Shown here one piece after another: positions 9,465 to 18,110 of a DNA stretch of 64,000 nucleotides. The notes beneath the pieces were generated by a model that searched no databases, had not been told where the DNA came from, and saw only the letters and a list, made by a program, of their open reading frames with translations. The translations under genes and the position numbers were made by a program. The stretch is from contig NC_021237.1 of the NCBI RefSeq assembly GCF_000397205.1, forward strand, positions 5,768,501 to 5,832,500. Reading direction: 5' to 3'. Position 1 is the stretch's first letter. Each line of letters starts with the position of its first letter. The DNA is from Pseudomonas protegens CHA0. Its GTDB lineage: Bacteria > Pseudomonadota > Gammaproteobacteria > Pseudomonadales > Pseudomonadaceae.

Positions 9465-10364
9465 TCATTCAGCCGCCTGGGCCACCAGCCAGTCGCGAAA
9501 CAACTGGCCGCTGGCGGACAGGCGCTTGTGCCGCGGATGCACCAGAAAATCCGCCTGCCCGGTGCGGAACGCCCACTCGCCAACCCGCAGCAACTCGCCC
9601 TGGGCCACCAACTGGCTGGCCATGAAATCCCAGCCCAGCCCCACGCCCATGCCCTGCTGCACCGCGCTGAACATCAGGGTCAGCTGGTTGAACCCCAGGG
9701 CCCCCGGTGGCGCGCTGTAGTCCAGCCCGAAATGATGGAACCAGTCCCGCCAGTCGATGCAGTTCCACTCCGAGGCGTCCAGCTGGATCAACGGCAGTTC
9801 GGCCAGTTGCGCCAGCTCCTTGACCACAGGCAGCTCCAGGCGCCGGCTGACGATGGGGTAGACCATCTCGGCGAACAGCGATACCGCCGCCAGGGACGAC
9901 CAGTGCCCCGCACCATAGAGAATGCCGAAGTCATGCTCGGCCACGCTGGACTCGTCCATGTCGTTGTTGGCATGGATGCTCACGGTGATGTCCGGGTGCT
10001 GCTTGTTGAATGCCAGCAGGCGCGGGAACAGCCAGAACTGCGCCACCGCGTGGGTGCATTGCACGGTGATGGTATTGGCGTCGCGCCCGGCCCGCAGGCG
10101 GCTGACGCTGCGCAGCAGGGCTTCGAGCTGGGTGCTGACCTCGACGAACAGCGAGGCGCCGCTGGCGGTGAGCTTCACCCCCCGGGCCTGGCGCTCGAAC
10201 AGTTCGGTCTTGAGCGACAGCTCCAGGGCACGGATCTGCTTGCTCACCGCGCTCTGGGTCAGGCACAGCTCGGTGGCCGCACGGGTGAAGCTGGCGTTGC
10301 GGCCCACCGCCTCGAAAGTGACCAGGGTTTCCAGCGGCGGCAGATGACGGGCGAAGCGGCTCAC
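9465..10364 (-). CDS. LysR-family transcriptional regulator (GcvA-like)
   Basis: A 299-residue LTTR. The winged helix-turn-helix is at about residues 9-66: LPPLETLVTFEAVGRNASFT, then AATELCLTQSAVSKQIRALE. The N-terminal RHLPPLETL start and the overall length match GcvA-type LTTRs. The effector domain has HFGLDYSAPPGALGFNQLTL. It is divergent from a DMT transporter at 10467 (102-base gap), its probable target. It faces bphP tail to tail. Confidence 0.88.
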   Translation of the reverse strand: MSRFARHLPPLETLVTFEAVGRNASFTRAATELCLTQSAVSKQIRALELSLKTELFERQARGVKLTASGASLFVEVSTQLEALLRSVSRLRAGRDANTITVQCTHAVAQFWLFPRLLAFNKQHPDITVSIHANNDMDESSVAEHDFGILYGAGHWSSLAAVSLFAEMVYPIVSRRLELPVVKELAQLAELPLIQLDASEWNCIDWRDWFHHFGLDYSAPPGALGFNQLTLMFSAVQQGMGVGLGWDFMASQLVAQGELLRVGEWAFRTGQADFLVHPRHKRLSASGQLFRDWLVAQAAE

Positions 10365-10466
10365 AAGGCATTCCCCAGGAGAATAGGTAGGTGCCTATAT
10401 ATCCTTTGTCCATCCGGTCAGCAATGACTAGCCTGCGCAGCTTGATGACTAGGTACGAGTGTTTGC

Positions 10467-11399
10467 ATGAAACGTGGAGTTGCTTATGCCGCCCTGGCCG
10501 GTGCGGTCTGGGGCCTGGCGATTGTGGTGCCCAGCCTGCTGCCTGAGTTCAGCCCGTTGCTGCTCAGTTGCGCGCGCTTCAGCCTCTACGGTGCATTCTC
10601 CCTGCTCCTGGCTGCGCCTCAGGCCCGGGAGCTGCTGCAACGCCTGACCTGGGGCGATGCCGTACTGTTGGTGAAGCTGGCGCTGACCGGCAACCTGATC
10701 TATTTCATGCTCCTGGCCAGCGCCATCCAGTGGGCCGGCGTAGCCAGCACCGCACTGATCGTCGGCTTGCTGCCGCTGACCATCACCCTGGCCGGCCGCG
10801 GCGATGCCGATGCCGTGCCCCTGCGCCGGCTGCGCTGGCCGTTGTTGCTGGTGTTCGCCGGCATCTGCTGCATCAACCTCGACACCCTGCTCACCGCCCA
10901 CAGCGATTCGGTGGAACTGGGCCAGCGCGCCCTGGGCCTGCTCTGCGCCTTCGGCGCCTTGCTGTGCTGGACCTGGTTTGCCACCGACAACGCCCGCTAC
11001 CTCAAAGGCAGCCGTTTCAACAGCAGCCAGTGGTCGACCCTGTGGGGCATTACCACTGGGCTGATGAGCGCCCTGGTCTGGCTGCTGGCGGACGGGTTCT
11101 CATTGCCCGGCACCCGGGCCGAGGCCAGCGAGCAGCGCTGGATGCTGTTCTGGGGCCTGAGCCTGTCCAGCGCGGTGCTCGGCTCCTGGTTCGGCAATCG
11201 CATGTGGAATGCCTCGACCCGGCGCCTGCCGCTGACCCTGAGCGGCCAGTTGATCGTGTTCGAGACCCTGTTCGCCCTGCTCTATGGCTTCATCTGCCTG
11301 CAGCACCTGCCCAGCCTGCTGCAAAGCAGCGCCGCCCTGTTGCTCCTGGCCGGGGTGCTGTGGGCGGTGCGCCGCCACCTGCCACAGGCCCATGGCTGA
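10467..11399 (+). CDS. EamA/DMT-family membrane transporter
   Basis: A 310-residue protein with about ten hydrophobic segments in two EamA repeats. The first begins AYAALAGAVWGLAIVVPSLL; the second runs from about residue 150 to the C-terminal LLLLAGVLWAVRRHLP. Such drug/metabolite transporters export amino acids, nucleobases or toxic compounds. The substrate cannot be read. A divergent LysR gene next to it is the likely controller. Confidence 0.85.
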   Translation: MKRGVAYAALAGAVWGLAIVVPSLLPEFSPLLLSCARFSLYGAFSLLLAAPQARELLQRLTWGDAVLLVKLALTGNLIYFMLLASAIQWAGVASTALIVGLLPLTITLAGRGDADAVPLRRLRWPLLLVFAGICCINLDTLLTAHSDSVELGQRALGLLCAFGALLCWTWFATDNARYLKGSRFNSSQWSTLWGITTGLMSALVWLLADGFSLPGTRAEASEQRWMLFWGLSLSSAVLGSWFGNRMWNASTRRLPLTLSGQLIVFETLFALLYGFICLQHLPSLLQSSAALLLLAGVLWAVRRHLPQAHG

Positions 11400-11404
11400 C
11401 GCCC

Positions 11405-12811
11405 TCAGCCCTGGGCCACGGAACAGGCCGGCAAGGCCACTCCAGCCCGGGGCAGGCGCAGCGCCAGCAAGGCCCCGAACAGCGCCAGCAGGGCACTGGC
11501 GGCGGTAGCCATCTCGATGCCATAGGCCTGATTGCCGCCGGCGCTCAAGGTGTTGGCCAGGGACACCAGCAGCGCCAGCCCCAGGGCGCCGCCGATCTGC
11601 TGGCTGGTGGAGGCCACGCCCGCAGCCACCCCTTGCTCGGACGCCGCGATACCCTGCCCGGCCGAGACCCACATCGAGGTCCAGGTCATGCCCTGGCCGA
11701 TGCTCATGATCACGATCCCCGGCAGCAGGCCGACAAAGCCGCTACTGCCCGGCAGGGCCAGGTACATCAGGCCGATGCCCAGCGCCCCGAGCAGCAAGCC
11801 GCTGACCAGGGTCGCCCGCAAGCCTACGCGCAGCAGGGCCCGCTCCGCGACCCAGATCCCGGCCGTGCACAGCAGGGTCGAGGGCAGGAACGCCAGTCCG
11901 CTCTGCAACACACTGAACTGATAGACCTGCTGGAAATACAGGCTGAGGAAGTAGTACTGCACGCCGAAGCTGCTCATGAACAGCGCGGTAATCACCATGG
12001 CCATGCGCAGTTGTGGATAACCCAGCAGGCGCAGGGGCATCAGCGGGTCGGCGCTACGCTGTTCAAGGCGCACGAACAGCCCGAGCAGGGCCAGGGACAA
12101 CGCCAGGCAGCCCAGGGTCGCCGGGGCACTCCAGCCCCACTCCGGGCCCTGGACGATGGAGAACACCAGCAGGGTGCCACCCAGGGTCACGGTCAGCGCG
12201 CCGCGCAAGTCGAACTGACGGCCGCGCTGGCGCGCAGGGTCGGCGGGTATCCAGTGCCGGGCCAGCAACGCACAGGCCCCAGCCAGGGGCACGTTGACCA
12301 GGAACACCGCCTCCCAGCCCCAGTACTGGGTCAGCACCCCGCCCAGCAGCGCCCCCAGGGCCAGCCCCGCCGCCGAGGCTGCGCTCCACACCGCAAAGGC
12401 CCGGTTGCGCGCCGGCCCCTCGGCGTACCAGGTGTTGATCAGGGCCAGGGTCGCGGGGAACAGCATTGCCCCGCCCACGCCCTGCACCGCCCGGGCCAGC
12501 ACCAGCAGCAGCGCGCTGCCGCCCAGGCCGCCGGCCAGCGAGGCCAGGGCGTACAAGGACTGGCCGACGATGTAGAAACGCCGCTTGCCCAGGAGGTCCG
12601 CCGCCCGTCCGCCCAGCAGCAGGAAACCACCGAAAGCCACGCTGTAGGCGCTAACCACCCATTGCAACTGCTGGGCGGAGAAGCCCAGGTGGCTGCCGAT
12701 TTCCGGCAGGGCGACAAACACGATGGTGGCGTCCAGGGCGATGATCAATTGCGCGGTGGCCAGCAGTAACAGCATCCAGCCCGACGGCTTGGCTAACGGG
12801 GTCGCGGACAT
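11405..12811 (-). CDS. DHA2-family MFS efflux transporter (EmrB/QacA type)
   Basis: A 468-residue transporter of about 14 hydrophobic segments. LIIALDATIVFVALPEIG matches the DHA2 motif in helix 1, and GGRAADLLGKRRFYIVG is MFS motif A in loop 2-3. ATG 12811 is chosen over an upstream start at 12853 because the shorter product begins as typical family members do. Drug or solvent export by proton exchange is likely. Its stop lies five bases from that of the convergent DMT gene, and it is divergent from a LysR gene at 12909. Confidence 0.9.
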   Translation of the reverse strand: MSATPLAKPSGWMLLLLATAQLIIALDATIVFVALPEIGSHLGFSAQQLQWVVSAYSVAFGGFLLLGGRAADLLGKRRFYIVGQSLYALASLAGGLGGSALLLVLARAVQGVGGAMLFPATLALINTWYAEGPARNRAFAVWSAASAAGLALGALLGGVLTQYWGWEAVFLVNVPLAGACALLARHWIPADPARQRGRQFDLRGALTVTLGGTLLVFSIVQGPEWGWSAPATLGCLALSLALLGLFVRLEQRSADPLMPLRLLGYPQLRMAMVITALFMSSFGVQYYFLSLYFQQVYQFSVLQSGLAFLPSTLLCTAGIWVAERALLRVGLRATLVSGLLLGALGIGLMYLALPGSSGFVGLLPGIVIMSIGQGMTWTSMWVSAGQGIAASEQGVAAGVASTSQQIGGALGLALLVSLANTLSAGGNQAYGIEMATAASALLALFGALLALRLPRAGVALPACSVAQG

Positions 12812-12861
12812 CGCGAAGATCCTTGTGTGGAAATAACCGGCGGCCAGTGTCATCGATGCCG

Positions 12862-12874
12862 TTTAAATGATAAA
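12862..12874. promoter_or_regulatory. Possible LysR operator between the MFS pump and its divergent regulator
   Basis: TTTAAATGATAAA is an imperfect palindrome with TTTA/TAAA ends and fits the T-N11-A pattern of LysR sites. It lies in the 97-base divergent gap, in an AT-rich patch. Such patterns arise easily by chance, so this is only a candidate. Confidence 0.25.
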
Positions 12875-12908
12875 CAAGCCATTCTCTCTTTCAGTAATGA
12901 CTTTAATC

Positions 12909-13793
12909 ATGGATCTGAACGCCCTTCGCCTGCTGGTCCGGGTTGCCGAAACCCGCAGTTTCACCCGTGCCGCCGGTGACCTGGGGCTGACCCAGTCCGG
13001 CCTGTCCCGAGCCATTTCCCGCCTGGAACAGCAGCTCGGTGTACGCCTGCTGCAACGCAACACCCGCAGTGTCAGCCTGACCCCGGACGGCCAAGTGCTG
13101 GTCGAGCGCGCCGCGCCCCTGCTGGCGGAACTGGCCCATGCCGAACACCTGCTGCTGGACCGGCGCGAATCCCCCAGTGGAATGTTGAAGATCAGTACCC
13201 CGTCACTGTTCGGGCGCAAGGTGGTGATGCCGGTGATCGGCGAGCTGACGGCCCAGCACCCGGGGCTGAGCATCGAAGCGGTGATGACCGACCGGGTGGT
13301 GGACATCATCGATGAAGGTTTCGACGCGGTGGTGCGCACCGGGGTGATCCAGGACCAGCGCCTCATTGCCCGGCCCCTGGCGCCCCTGCGCTGGGTCACG
13401 GTGGCGGCGCCAGGCTACCTGGAGCGCCATGGCACGCCCCGGCACCTGGCCGACCTGCAGCAGCACAACTGCCTGGCCGTGCGTAACCTGCGCAGCGGCC
13501 GGCTGGTGGACTGGCAGTTCATGGACCAGGGCAAGCCCCTGGACCTGGCCGTCCAGGGCCGGCTGATCTTCGATATCGGCGATGCCCTGGTGGACGCGGT
13601 GCTCGGCGGCTTCGGCATTGCCCAACTGATGGAGTTCGCGGTACGCGAAGCCCTGGACACCGGCCGGCTGGTGCCGGTGCTGCAGGAGCATGCCGGGCGC
13701 AGCCGCGAGCTGTCGCTGGTGTATCCGCCCTCGCGCCAGTGCTCGCCGAAGCTCACCGCCTTTGCCGAGGCCCTGGTTCGGTTGAGCTGGTAG
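12909..13793 (+). CDS. LysR-family transcriptional regulator
   Basis: A 294-residue LTTR starting at ATG 12909 (MDLNALRLLVRVAETRSFT). The frame also extends upstream to 12867 but conservation normally begins at MDLN. The HTH is FTRAAGDLGLTQSGLSRAIS within residues 17-40, followed by LEQQLGVRLLQRNTRSVSLT. The effector domain has the YxxxFDAVVRTG-type segment (DEGFDAVVRTGVIQDQRLIA) of the CrgA/AaeR-like branch. It is divergent from the MFS pump and likely controls it. Confidence 0.88.
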   Translation: MDLNALRLLVRVAETRSFTRAAGDLGLTQSGLSRAISRLEQQLGVRLLQRNTRSVSLTPDGQVLVERAAPLLAELAHAEHLLLDRRESPSGMLKISTPSLFGRKVVMPVIGELTAQHPGLSIEAVMTDRVVDIIDEGFDAVVRTGVIQDQRLIARPLAPLRWVTVAAPGYLERHGTPRHLADLQQHNCLAVRNLRSGRLVDWQFMDQGKPLDLAVQGRLIFDIGDALVDAVLGGFGIAQLMEFAVREALDTGRLVPVLQEHAGRSRELSLVYPPSRQCSPKLTAFAEALVRLSW

Positions 13794-13799
13794 CCGCCT

Positions 13800-14306
13800 T
13801 CAACCGGGCTGGGCGCTGTCGCTCTCCAGGTCCCGGGTCACGCTCAGCAGCAGCGGCTGGGCGACCCTCAGGTAGTCCTGGGTATCGAGCACCATGGAGG
13901 CATCCAGGCGCCCGGCGTTGAAGGCGATCTCGCTGTAGCGGGAGGTCAGTTGCGGGTCGACGATCAGCCGGATGCGCGGATCGAAACTCAGCGGAGCTAT
14001 GGCGCCGATCACGCAACCAGTCAGCTCCCTGGCCAGCTCCGGCGATACCAGTTGCGCCTTCTTGCCCCCCAGGGCCGCGCCGACCTTTTTCATGTCCAGC
14101 TTCTGGTCGCCGCTGAGAATCACCAGCCCATACACCTCGTCTGTGCCCTTGAGGCTGCAGAGCATGGCCTTGGCCCCCTGCCCAGGTTCGGTGCCGCGGA
14201 TCTCGGCAACCCGCGCCGACTGCCCTTCGGCCGGGTGAAAAATCACCCGATAGCGCGCCTGGTGGCTGTCCAGCAGGCTCACCAGTCGTTGGAAAACTGC
14301 ATGCAT
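13800..14306 (-). CDS. YbaK/EbsC-type aminoacyl-tRNA deacylase-domain protein
   Basis: A 168-residue stand-alone YbaK/ProX-like editing-domain protein. Members hydrolyse mischarged tRNA such as Cys- or Ala-tRNA(Pro). Visible family blocks are AKAMLCSLKGTDEVYGLVIL, DMKKVGAALGGKKAQLVSPE with its lysines, and GCVIGAIAPLSFDPRIRLIV ending in a Gly/Pro loop. The start is ATG 14306; the frame extends to 14348 without a likely start. Its precise tRNA specificity is uncertain. It is convergent with the LysR gene, six bases apart. Confidence 0.8.
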   Translation of the reverse strand: MHAVFQRLVSLLDSHQARYRVIFHPAEGQSARVAEIRGTEPGQGAKAMLCSLKGTDEVYGLVILSGDQKLDMKKVGAALGGKKAQLVSPELARELTGCVIGAIAPLSFDPRIRLIVDPQLTSRYSEIAFNAGRLDASMVLDTQDYLRVAQPLLLSVTRDLESDSAQPG

Positions 14307-14374
14307 GTTCTGTCCTTGGAAAAGTCGCCAGGGGGTTGATTCAAGCATCCGTCGCCACGCCTGACCAGTGGCGG

Positions 14375-15277
14375 CTACAAGCGCACCCGCTGCGCCAGGA
14401 AGTCGATGAACACCCGCACCCGCGACGGCACGTGGCCGCCCTGGCCGACATACAGCGCATAAAAACTTTCCAGCGGCGCCTGGTTGAAGGCTTCCAGTAC
14501 CGGTACCAGCCTGCCGCTGTCCAGGTCATCGGCGATGGTGAAAGCCGCCAGTTGCGCCAGCCCGGCACCGTGTAGCGCCAGATGGCGCAAGGCTTCGCCG
14601 TCGCTGGCCTGCACCCGGCCATTGGGCTGCAGCAGTTGGCTCTCGCCCGCCGCGCCCAGGCGCCAGCCCGGCACGGCCCGCGCGTAGTCGAAACCGAGCA
14701 GGTGGTGCGCGGCCAGATCCTCCGGGGTCTGCGGTACGCCACAGCGAGCCAGGTAGGCCGGGGAGCCAACGACAACGCCACGGGTTTCCCCGAGCTTGCG
14801 GGCAATCAACTGCGAATCCGCCAGCGGCCCGGTGCGGATCGCCACATCGGTCTGTTCCCCCAAGAGGTCTACCAGGGCATCGCTGTGCACCAGGTCCAGG
14901 GACACCTGCGGGTACAGCTGGAGAAACTCCGCCACCAGGGGCGCCAGTACATGCAGGCCAAAGGAGGCGCTGGTGTTGACCCGCACCCGGCCCACCGGAG
15001 CCCGGGCGCTGCTGGCCTCACCCTCCACTTCTCGCAGGTCTGCCAGCAGGCGCACGCTGTTTTCATAGAAGCCGCGGCCTTCCGCGGTCAGTTGCAACTG
15101 GCGAGTGGAGCGGTTGAGCAAGCGTACGCCCAGGCGTGCTTCAAGCCGCGCCAGCAGCTTGCTCACCGAGGAAGGCGTCACCTGCCTCAACCGCGCAGCG
15201 GCCGACAAGCCGCCACACTCCACCACCGCGACAAAGGTTTCCATCTCGGCAAACCGGTTGATCTCGCTGCCCGCCAT
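14375..15277 (-). CDS. LysR-family transcriptional regulator
   Basis: A 300-residue LTTR with HTH LSAAARLRQVTPSSVSKLLA at about residues 24-43 and a following LEARLGVRLLNRSTRQLQLT. The effector domain contains LLGEQTDVAIRTGPLADSQL, typical of the CrgA-like branch. It is divergent from the PRISE-type reductase at 15373 and probably regulates it. A YbaK gene lies 68 bases downstream on the same strand. Confidence 0.88.
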   Translation of the reverse strand: MAGSEINRFAEMETFVAVVECGGLSAAARLRQVTPSSVSKLLARLEARLGVRLLNRSTRQLQLTAEGRGFYENSVRLLADLREVEGEASSARAPVGRVRVNTSASFGLHVLAPLVAEFLQLYPQVSLDLVHSDALVDLLGEQTDVAIRTGPLADSQLIARKLGETRGVVVGSPAYLARCGVPQTPEDLAAHHLLGFDYARAVPGWRLGAAGESQLLQPNGRVQASDGEALRHLALHGAGLAQLAAFTIADDLDSGRLVPVLEAFNQAPLESFYALYVGQGGHVPSRVRVFIDFLAQRVRL

Positions 15278-15372
15278 ATGAATTCAACTCACAGCTGCTG
15301 TTCCGGCCGGCAGTCTATTTCACTCAAAGACCCGAATCTATGCTGGCGATCCCTTTATTCGAGGTATCCCAG

Positions 15373-16455
15373 ATGAGCGTTTCAACTTCCCCGGACCGTC
15401 ACTTGCTGGTGATCGGCGGCTATGGCGTGGTGGGCACCGCAGTGGTCGAGCTGATGCACCGTACCCCGGGCTGGCAACTGACCGCCGCCGCCCGTCGCCG
15501 CCCACCGACCAGCCTGCTGGACGGCAGCCCGGCACCGGCGCACATCAGCGCCGACCTGCTGGACGCCGCCGGCACCGCTCGCGCCTTTTCCGGACTGGGC
15601 AGCGTCACCGACCTGGTGTTCTGCGCCTACAGCGAGCGGGAAAGCATGGCCGCCACGGTGGCGCCGAACCTGGCGATGCTGGAGCACAGCCTCAAGGCCC
15701 TGCGCCAGGCCGGAGCCAGGTTGCGCCAGGTGGTGCTGATCGGTGGCGGCAAATCCTACGGTGAACACCTGGGGCCCTATAAGACGCCAGCCAAGGAAAA
15801 CGACCCGCGCTTCATGGGGCCGATCTTCTACAACGATCAGGAAGACCTGTTGTGGCATGAAGCCGAACGCGAGGGTTTTGCCTGGACGGTATTGCGCCCG
15901 GACGGGGTCATGGGCCCCAGCCTCAACTCACCGATGAACATCCTCACCGGCATCGCCAGCTTCGCCGCCATCAGCCAGGCACTGAACCTGCCACTGCGTT
16001 TTCCCGGCAGCCTGCAGGCCTGGTCGGCGCTGCACCAGGCCACCGATTCCCGGGTGCTGGCCCAGGCCGTGCTCTGGGCCCTGACTTCACCGAATGCACA
16101 GCAGCAGGTCTTCAACGTGACCAATGGCGATCACTTTCGCTGGCAGCACCTGTGGCCACAGATCGCCGGGTTCTTCGGCCTTGCCAGCGCCGCGCCGCAA
16201 CCGATGAACCTGGGGGTGCAGATGGCCGACAAGGCGCCGCTGTGGGCGCGCATTGTCCAGGAACAGCAACTGCGCCCCACGCCCTGGGAGCAGATCGCCG
16301 CCTGGCCCTTCGTCGATGGCTGGCTCAATACCGGCTACGACATGGTGCAAAGCACCATCAAGATCCGCCAGGCCGGCTTTACCGGTTGCATCGACAGCCA
16401 CCAGAGCGTGCTCGAACAGTTGCAGCGGCTGCGTGATTACCGGCTGATTCCCTGA
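15373..16455 (+). CDS. PRISE-type short-chain reductase (NAD(P)-dependent epimerase/reductase family)
   Basis: A 360-residue atypical SDR. The nucleotide-binding loop is LVIGGYGVVGTAVVE near residues 13-27. The GGGKSYGEHLGPYKTPAKEN block near residue 125 matches the Lys-containing motif of the PRISE group (progesterone 5-beta-reductase/iridoid synthase type enone reductases). A following IFYNDQEDLLW corresponds to the group's NFYY-x-x-ED motif, with Asn where the second Tyr is usual. The start is ATG 15373; the frame extends back to 15340. Enone reduction is inferred from family; the substrate is unknown. Confidence 0.78.
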   Translation: MSVSTSPDRHLLVIGGYGVVGTAVVELMHRTPGWQLTAAARRRPPTSLLDGSPAPAHISADLLDAAGTARAFSGLGSVTDLVFCAYSERESMAATVAPNLAMLEHSLKALRQAGARLRQVVLIGGGKSYGEHLGPYKTPAKENDPRFMGPIFYNDQEDLLWHEAEREGFAWTVLRPDGVMGPSLNSPMNILTGIASFAAISQALNLPLRFPGSLQAWSALHQATDSRVLAQAVLWALTSPNAQQQVFNVTNGDHFRWQHLWPQIAGFFGLASAAPQPMNLGVQMADKAPLWARIVQEQQLRPTPWEQIAAWPFVDGWLNTGYDMVQSTIKIRQAGFTGCIDSHQSVLEQLQRLRDYRLIP

Positions 16456-16456
16456 C

Positions 16457-17062
16457 TCAGGGCTCGCCGACCAGGGGCAGTTGCCGACCGTCAACGGCGT
16501 CACCGATGGTCAGGAAATGCCCGCCCGCAACATGGTGCAGGGTACGCAGCCGGTCGTGCCCGTCGAAGTGCCAGCGCCCTTCGCTGAACACCCGGGCATC
16601 GGCCTGGGCGGCAATCACTTCGCCAAGGAACAGGTCGTACTGCTGGTGGTTGTGGGGCTCGGGCAGCAGCCGGCATTCCAGCCAGGCCACGCAACCTTCC
16701 AGCAGCGGCGCCGCCAGTTGCTCGCCGGCAAAGGCCTGCAGACCGTAGGCGGCGAACTTGTCGCTACCGCCCTGGCTCAGCTCAAGCCCGGAGCTGTTGC
16801 CCAGGCTCTGCACGATATCCACCTGGGCCACGCAAGGCACATTGAGCACGAAGGTGCCCGAGGCCTCCAGCAGTTGTCGGGTCCAGGTGGACTTGTCGAG
16901 CACCACGGCGACTTTCGGCGGCTCGAAATCCAGGGGCATGGCCCAGGCCGCGGCCATGATGTTGCGCTGCCCGCCATGGGCTGCGCTGACCAGCACCGTT
17001 GGGCCGTGGTTGAGCAAGCGGTACGCCTTATCCAGCGGTACCGGGCGACGAAGATCGGACAT
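16457..17062 (-). CDS. Flavin reductase-like domain protein (FMN-binding split barrel)
   Basis: A 201-residue flavoprotein from ATG 17062, preceded by AGGAG. The much longer reading to 17629 runs through the opposite-strand SDR gene and is rejected. The N-terminal PTVLVSAAHGGQRNIMAAAW and the SGTFVLNVPCVAQVD block are characteristic of flavin reductase-like/DIM6 proteins, which bind FMN and reduce flavin or act as oxidoreductases. HVAGGHFLTIGDAVD near the end completes the domain. It is divergent from an SDR gene at 17228 and one base from the stop of the PRISE gene. Confidence 0.87.
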   Translation of the reverse strand: MSDLRRPVPLDKAYRLLNHGPTVLVSAAHGGQRNIMAAAWAMPLDFEPPKVAVVLDKSTWTRQLLEASGTFVLNVPCVAQVDIVQSLGNSSGLELSQGGSDKFAAYGLQAFAGEQLAAPLLEGCVAWLECRLLPEPHNHQQYDLFLGEVIAAQADARVFSEGRWHFDGHDRLRTLHHVAGGHFLTIGDAVDGRQLPLVGEP

Positions 17063-17227
17063 GACTGGCTCCTGAAAAAAAACTGCGATTGTAGCCCCAT
17101 CGCGGCCGTCGGCAGGCAAGGTCATTGGCCGGATTTTCTGGATAATCCGTCCCGCCGCCGACGGCTTATCAACAGCGGTGCAGACACTAGACTCAGCCTT
17201 CACCCCAATTGTTGAAGGACCCGCGCC

Positions 17228-18001
17228 ATGACCGATCACTCCCTGAACAACAAAGTCGTGCTGATCGCCGGTGGCGTGAAGAACCTCGGCGGCCTGATTG
17301 CCCGCGACCTGGCCAGCCACGGTGCCCGGGCGGTGGCCGTGCACTACAACAGCAACGCCAGCCGGGCCGACGCCGAGGCCACGGTGGCGGCACTCAAGGC
17401 CCTGGGTGTGGAGGCCCAGGCGTGGCAGGCCGACCTCACCCGCGCCAGTGCCGTAGAGCAGCTGTTCAACGAGGCCAAGGCGCGCTTCGGCAAGATCGAC
17501 ATCGCCATCAACACCGTGGGCAAGGTGCTGAAGAAACCCATCATTGAAATCAGCGAGGACGAGTACGACCAGATGTTCGCGGTCAATGCCAAGAGCGCCT
17601 TCTTCTTTATCAAGGAAGCCGGCAAGCACCTGGAGGACAACGGCAAGCTGGTGACCCTGGTGACTTCGCTACTGGGGGCCTTCACTCCGTTCTATGCCGC
17701 CTATGGCGGCTCCAAGGCGCCGGTGGAACACTTCACCCGGGCCGCGGCCAAGGAGTTCGGTGCCCGCGGCATTTCAGTGACTGCCGTCGGCCCCGGGCCC
17801 ATGGATACCCCATTCTTCTACCCGGCCGAAGGCGCCGACGCCGTGGCGTACCACAAGAGCGCCGCAGCCCTGTCGCCTTCGAGCAAGACCGGGCTCACCG
17901 ATATCGAGGACGTGGTGCCCTTCATTCGCCACCTGGTCACCGAAGGCTGGTGGATCACTGGCCAGACCTTACTGATCAACGGCGGCTACACCACCAAGTA
18001 A
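17228..18001 (+). CDS. SDR-family oxidoreductase
   Basis: A 257-residue classical short-chain dehydrogenase. The cofactor loop is IAGGVKNLGGLIARDLASHG, a variant of TGxxxGIG with AGG-x3-LGG. The catalytic Ser is in VTLVTSLLGAF and the Tyr-Lys pair in AAYGGSKAPVEHFTR. The C-terminal GWWITGQTLLINGGY is standard. NADP(H)-linked oxidation or reduction of a small carbonyl compound is likely; the substrate is unknown. A LysR gene follows on the same strand, and the flavin reductase is divergent. Confidence 0.9.
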   Translation: MTDHSLNNKVVLIAGGVKNLGGLIARDLASHGARAVAVHYNSNASRADAEATVAALKALGVEAQAWQADLTRASAVEQLFNEAKARFGKIDIAINTVGKVLKKPIIEISEDEYDQMFAVNAKSAFFFIKEAGKHLEDNGKLVTLVTSLLGAFTPFYAAYGGSKAPVEHFTRAAAKEFGARGISVTAVGPGPMDTPFFYPAEGADAVAYHKSAAALSPSSKTGLTDIEDVVPFIRHLVTEGWWITGQTLLINGGYTTK

Positions 18002-18110
18002 TCCTGGCGCCCAAGGGGTAAATTGGCCTGCCGAGCCGCAGCATCGATCGCCTCGGCCGATGCTGCGATCCACTGCCGTCAGGCGCCCCCGAACCAGGAT
18101 CGTTCAAACG

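Noticed and set aside
10568..12769. A 733-residue plus-strand frame across the DMT and MFS genes
   Set aside because: It covers two known genes in the wrong frame, with repetitive Arg/Gln/Pro composition and no plausible start.
16457..17629. Extended flavin reductase reading to 17629
   Set aside because: The extension is antisense to the SDR gene and precedes a well-placed ribosome site at 17062.
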